Source: Alviniconcha marisindica
Taxonomy: Eukaryota; Mollusca; Gastropoda; Provannidae
Length of the DNA: 64,000 bases
Direction of reading: 5' to 3'
Assembly: GCA_018857735.1 (NCBI GenBank)
Contig: JABMCL010003594.1
Location: 1 to 64,000 of the forward strand
Shown here piece by piece: positions 60,116 through 64,000 of this stretch. Under the pieces are notes generated by a model, which was not told where the DNA came from, did not search any database, and saw only the letters and a list, made by a program, of their open reading frames with translations. How positions within the stretch are numbered: position 1 is the first letter of the stretch; the number at the start of each line of letters is the position of its first letter. Position numbers and translations under genes: made by a program.

Positions 60116-60150
<35 letters not shown>
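59935..60150. repeat. CA/CT/C-rich simple repeat
   Basis: (CA)n, C-rich, CT and (CA)n tracts; TAAAAACACACCCACACACA-like text appears twice. Confidence 0.9.
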
Positions 60151-60550
60151 CAGATGGAGAAAAAAAATATAACGCACCAGCAACTGTCGTAACTTCAGAG
60201 CCCCGCTCCTCCATCTTCCCCCCGCGTTGGGCCAGAACAGCGTGAGCTCGACGACAGCGTACAACATAATAACATAAAGTAAGCACACTGCGATATATAG
60301 TAAGCTTGCCGGGCACGGGTGCACACAAAGCCGATTCCTTCTGCCGTGGTTCCACTAGTCCCTGTTAGTTGGCACGCGAGCTTGGCACTGTTGCCATCAC
60401 GTAGGAAGTGTTGCTCATCAATGTTGGATGGCCTCGTTCACTCCGGCTGGGAGATGTGCCCCAGCGGGCAAGACAGGTGTTTGGAGGCTTGAACGAGGGC
60501 CTTCAAGCTTCATTACTGCTGTCGGCTTCAACGTGCTCCCCATGTTACAA

Positions 60551-60573
60551 GGGGGGGGGGGGGGGGGGGGGGA
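60551..60573. repeat. Poly-G tract
   Basis: About 22 G. Confidence 0.9.
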
Positions 60574-60594
60574 GGTTGGGGGGGTATTTTTCCC

Positions 60595-60880
60595 ATGGTG
60601 TTAAACGTCCACAGAAACCACAAGTTATTATGGTGGGGTTATGGAGGTGGGAAAAAAGGGAGTTATATACTATCGCTCCCTGTCACCACCAGAATGATTC
60701 CTGCTTTAAATGGGCAGCAATGAGGCCTTTTTTAACTTTTCAGTGGGAAAGTGATGGAAAAAGTCACTGGACATTTCCCACAAACCCAACCTTTTTAAAG
60801 AGAAGGGGGCCGAAGCGGTATCGAACCGAGGTCCTTCCGCTTGCCAGCCTAACGCCTTACCGCTAGGCCAAACCGGCTCA
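60595..60880 (-). mobile_element. tRNA-derived SINE, tail 1, diverged
   Basis: Read on plus: TTAAACGTCCACAGAAACCA, CACCACCAGAATGATTCCTG, GAAGCGGTATCGAACCGAGG and CCGCTAGGCCAAACCGGCTC. It is about 285 bp; no target-site duplication seen. Confidence 0.85.
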
Positions 60881-61007
60881 CTGGTCGTATAGCTAGCTTG
60901 GTATCTCTCTTGTACCGATCTTTGATGACGGCAACAGGCAAGGAAGAGAGCATGTATCTTCAGTAAACCGCTTTTGCTGCGCAGGGAAGATGGGTATGTG
61001 GGGCTGG

Positions 61008-61028
61008 GAGGGGGGGGGGGGGGGGGGT
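61008..61028. repeat. Poly-G tract
   Basis: About 20 G after GGGAGG. Confidence 0.9.
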
Positions 61029-61241
61029 TCAAAGACAGGCTATGATACAAGCGCTGGCAGGCGGTCGAGACTTCCGGCTGTAATTTTAGCGAGAGAGTAA
61101 GAATGCCGAAGTCTTTTAGTTTGTTCGGTGAGGAAATTCCACACCGTTGTTGCCACTCACAGTTGCGACATTTTGCTTCAGATCGATTTGTTGCACAAAC
61201 GTCTTTAGTGTGGGTGCTACTGATTCAGTGAGAGACAGAGA

Positions 61242-61253
61242 AGTGGGGGGGGG

Positions 61254-61293
<40 letters not shown>
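61242..61293. repeat. Poly-G and (GA)n tract
   Basis: G run, then about 18 GA units. Confidence 0.95.
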
Positions 61294-61296
<3 letters not shown>

Positions 61297-61392
61297 AGAG
61301 TTTTGGGGGAGAAGTGGGGCCGGGGTCGTCTTTGGGTGCCGTCAGTGCAATGCAGTGCTTGTTGTTAGTAGACCCGAGGATGCTGTCAGCAT

Positions 61393-61582
61393 GGACCTAC
61401 GTTATGTATGTCCATGGCTGTCCATGGCGCCATTACGTAGGTTCATGGCTGTCCATGGCTACATAACGAGGTCCATGGCTACATTGCGTATGTCCATGGC
61501 TACAGTACGTGGTTCGTGGCTGGCCATGGCTACAGTACGTAGGTTCGTGGCTGTCCAAGGCTGTTATGTAGGTCCATGGCTG
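61393..61582 (+). repeat. Short-period minisatellite of about 20-35 bp
   Basis: GTCCATGGCTAC, ATTACGTAGGTTCATGGCTG and GTCCATGG recur seven to nine times with shuffled sub-units. Confidence 0.85.
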
Positions 61583-61754
61583 CCAGCGTGCAGACACCTC
61601 AAGCTGGGCCAGGGAAGACTGCTCTGCTCAGCCACGGCAACACTGCACACGGGGGGACTGGACAGATGACGCGAACCAATAGAAATTCGTCCTGCTTTCT
61701 TCTTCTTCTCTGTCTCTCTGTTCTGTCTCTCTCTTCTTCTTCTTCTTCTTTTTT

Positions 61755-61895
61755 TGGGGGGGGGGGGGGGGGGAAATTTTTTCATTTAAAAAAAACAAAA
61801 AAAAGGCTACCTAAAGTGACTTGCCAGCGTCGTTGACCGTTTGATGACAGCTGGGGGGGGGTGGAGTTTGCTTAGCCCCCCCCCCCCCCCCCCCA
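61755..61895. repeat. Poly-G and poly-C tracts
   Basis: G run about 61,756-61,773 and C run about 61,878-61,894; potentially complementary. Confidence 0.9.
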
Positions 61896-62200
61896 ACCCC
61901 CTCCCCCGAACTCCCCCAACGCCCCCCTCCGGAATACGGCCCCCCAGGGCATGTTCGCGTCTAACGTCATCGGCCACTTAATCAAGGGAAGGCCATACAA
62001 TGTGCAGGAAAGGAAATGAACGGAGGATGGGTGACTGACAACAGGCGGGGAGAAAAGGCATCGGGTTTCCAGAGAGAGGAGCTTGAAGAAGAGAGCTGAA
62101 AGTCGCGTGGAGGTGGAGGTGTCGAGTGGGAATTGAATGGTTTGTCAATGTTGCGGTGGTGTGTGATATAAACTGCACAGCTCAATGGTGGTTGGCCAGA

Positions 62201-62374
62201 GTTCGGGAGCTGTGTGAAAGTCGAGGTGGTCGTCCTGGGCTCCCCGTCCTAATGAGCCTTACGGTTTCTGTGGACGTAAAGCAACATTGAACCATGCTTA
62301 GGCATTGGTCACAGTTCGTCCCGAATATGTCAACCGACATCCGAGGACATGAAGCTCTACATCATCATCATCAT
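62201..62374 (+). mobile_element. Long-form small retroposon, complete, with 11-bp target-site duplication
   Basis: Starts GTTCGGGAGCTGTGTGAAAG, contains GTGGACGTAAAGCAACATTG (module A) and ATATGTCAACCGACATCCGA (module B), and ends (ATC)nAT. GGTTGGCCAGA precedes (62,190-62,200) and follows (62,375-62,385). Gives the best definition of the family at 174 bp. No promoter boxes or tRNA-like head are seen. Confidence 0.9.
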
Positions 62375-62447
62375 GGTTGGCCAGAAGAAAGAGGAAACCC
62401 CCCGGAAAGACGAGCTTGAAGAAGAGAATACGAAGCGCCCTCAGTCT

Positions 62448-62772
62448 AGAGAACCGGTTTGGCCTAGCGGTAAGGCGGTAGGCTGGTAAGCGGAAGGATC
62501 TCGGTTCGATACCGCTTCGGCTCACCTTTCTCTTCAAAAGGTGTGGTTTGTGGACGCTGTCTTGTGACTTTGTCCCTCACAACTAATGAAACATTAAAAT
62601 GGCTCGCATCGCTGCCCATCTTAATGCAGGTTATTCTGGTGGTGACAGTGTAGCGATAGGTATATACTCTCCCTCTTCCCCCACCTCCATACCCCCTTCC
62701 CCCCATTCTCCCCGTCCCTAATAAGCCTTATGGTTTCTGTGGACGTTAAGCACCAGGTGTACTTAGTTTGCG
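62448..62772 (+). mobile_element. Full-length tRNA-derived SINE, tail 1, with target-site duplication
   Basis: Head GGTTTGGCCTAGCGGTAAGG with a B-box-like GGTTCGATACC near 62,512, body GAAACATTAAAATGGCTCGC and GTGGTGACAGTGTAGCGATA, tail CTGTGGACGTTAAGCACCA. CTCAGTCT flanks at 62,440-62,447 and 62,773-62,780. The head looks like an RNA polymerase III promoter but is not called a tRNA gene. Confidence 0.85.
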
Positions 62773-62955
62773 CTCAGTCTCATGGAGGACAGGTGGAAGT
62801 GGCGATGTCGCGTGGGAACCGAATGGTTTGTCAGTGGTGTTTGTGGTGGAGTGCGGTATAAACCGCACAGCTCCGTGTGTAGTGATGGGCCAGAAAAACG
62901 ACAGCGTCTGGGTGGGCTTCTGATCTGTTGTCATTTGGAGGAGATCCGAACGCGT

Positions 62956-63272
62956 AAACGGGTAAAAAAAGAACGCCGATTTAACGTGACAATTGTGGGA
63001 ATTTTCGGGGTAGGTCCCTTCTTCTGAGCGACAAAACTACGGTTAAACAAAAGTTTTAACGGCAGTGGTAGATGAAAATCTGCGTATCCGGTTGCGGTTG
63101 GGGTGGATTGAATGCCTGGAGTGTTTGGAAGAAGCGTTTTGATCCTTCCAAACACTTAAGCATTCAGTTCAGCACACCCCAAACGTAGCCCGATTAGTAC
63201 ATTTTCATCTACCCCGAAAACTGGCAAATGGTTTGTATTTTCATACTAAATTAGCGTTCTTTTTAACCGTTT
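62956..63272. mobile_element. Fold-back element, arms of about 130 bp
   Basis: Terminal text AAACGGGTAAAAAAAGAACG (62,956 on) pairs with GCGTTCTTTTTAACCGTTT (63,254-63,272). Inner pairs include TTTTCGGGGTAG with CTACCCCGAAAA, ATGAAAAT with ATTTTCAT, TTGGGGTG with CACCCCAA, and GTGTTTGGAAG (63,121-63,131) with CTTCCAAACAC (63,145-63,155). The left arm has an extra 58 bp (63,014-63,071) bounded by GGTAG repeats. No coding capacity and no clear target duplication. Best read as a MITE-like hairpin. Confidence 0.75.
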
Positions 63273-63317
63273 GTTTGTTTGGATCTTGTTTTAGAACGCT
63301 AGCAGTCATCCTAGTTT

Positions 63318-63362
63318 CAGATTCCCCCCCCCCTTCCTCCTCCCCCCCCCCCCTCCTCACCC
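63318..63362. repeat. C-rich tract
   Basis: C runs broken by TT and T. Confidence 0.85.
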
Positions 63363-63629
63363 CATTAGTGTGGTGTGCGCTCGCGTAAATTATTTGGCAT
63401 GCAGATGCATGGGGAGTTTCAAAAATACAAACACGTGTTTGTGTCTTGCAAACACTTATAAAAAGAAGAAGAAGAAGAAAAGCACTACAACTAATTAAAA
63501 AAAGAAAGAAGAAGAAAGAAAAGTTGCAGAGGCGGGATACAGACCCACGAACAATGCTTGCGTGACGAGAAGAAGAGAATTGGTTTTAGTTGACACGGAT
63601 AGTCAGGCGGGCAGGCAGGCCGCAAGCAC

Positions 63630-63955
63630 AAACACATTCACACATACACGCACGCACGCGCGCGCGCACACACACACACGCACACGCTCTTACACACACA
63701 CACACACGCACTCACACACATCCGCACGCACCTATGCAACATACAGACACTCGCGCGCGCATACACATACAGCCCCCCCCGCACACACACACACACGCAC
63801 ACGCACGCAGGCACGCGCACGCACACGCACGCACGCACGCACGCACGCACCTATGCAACATACAGACACTCGCGCGCGCATACACATACAACCCCCCGCA
63901 CGCACGCACACGCACGCAGGCACACACACATACGCACGCACGCACGCAAACCTAC
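63630..63955 (+). repeat. CACG/CACA tract with a tandem unit of about 120 bp
   Basis: CACGCACCTATGCAACATAC, AGACACTCGCGCGCGCATAC and CACATACA occur at about 63,726 and 63,846. Alternating CG and CA throughout. Minus-strand Cys/Val/Arg frames are artefacts. Confidence 0.9.
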
Positions 63956-64000
63956 GCGCTCTCTTTTCCCATGTTTTTTCTCTTCCTCTCAGCCATCCCG

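Larger units (their letters stand above)
62065..62930 (+). repeat. Tandem segmental duplication carrying two retroposon insertions
   Basis: First copy at about 62,065-62,200; second at 62,375-62,447 plus 62,773-62,895. Shared words are GGTTTCC or GGAAACC, GAGCTTGAAGAAGAGA, GTCGCGTGG, GAATGGTTTGTCA, ATAAACTGCACAGCTC (ATAAACCGCACAGCTC) and GGCCAGA. A small retroposon lies at the junction and a SINE within the second copy. Confidence 0.8.

Noticed and set aside
62452..62525. tRNA gene
   Set aside because: The A- and B-box-like motifs belong to a SINE head that recurs at 44.6 and 60.85 kb with the same attached body; it does not fold as a convincing functional tRNA.

Overview
The window looks like nuclear genomic DNA of an invertebrate animal, most likely a gastropod mollusc. 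The basis is the very low coding density, GT-AG exons in long introns, dense CA/GT, CT/GA and poly-G/C simple repeats, many minisatellites, and tRNA-derived SINEs whose 3' tails resemble those common in mollusc genomes. The mollusc assignment is inference. There are no prokaryotic operons, rRNA genes, CRISPR arrays or recognisable transposase or reverse-transcriptase genes.

Layout. 1-3.8 kb is repeat-rich: a palindrome array, then a SINE split by three tandem copies of a smaller retroposon. 3,855-6,065 (+) is one long coding exon with five copies of a paired C-x2-C module; I do not recognise the family by name. It ends at a good donor in phase 0. A 97-bp exon at 18,398-18,494 (+) is in matching phase and is the best candidate for the next exon, giving a 12.3-kb intron. 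A CpG-rich stretch at about 30-31.4 kb leads to a short exon (31,390-31,486, +) with its own ATG, preceded by an in-frame stop. It ends in the same phase as the 18.4-kb exon, so it may be an alternative first exon of the same gene or the start of another gene. I find no convincing exon from 31.5 to 64 kb, which reads as a large intron, or intron plus intergenic DNA.

The repeat content is the most informative part. A tRNA-headed SINE of about 320 bp occurs with two different 3' tails. One of those tails is shared with an otherwise unrelated small retroposon of 100-190 bp. Several copies are bounded by target-site duplications of 8-12 bp, which fixes the element ends. There are also a fold-back element with arms of about 130 bp, a perfect 35-bp inverted repeat, eight or more minisatellites, and a shift in CpG content near 20.5 kb that may mark the end of germline-methylated gene body.

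Long open frames that follow minisatellites or simple repeats on both strands are treated as repeat artefacts and are not annotated as genes.
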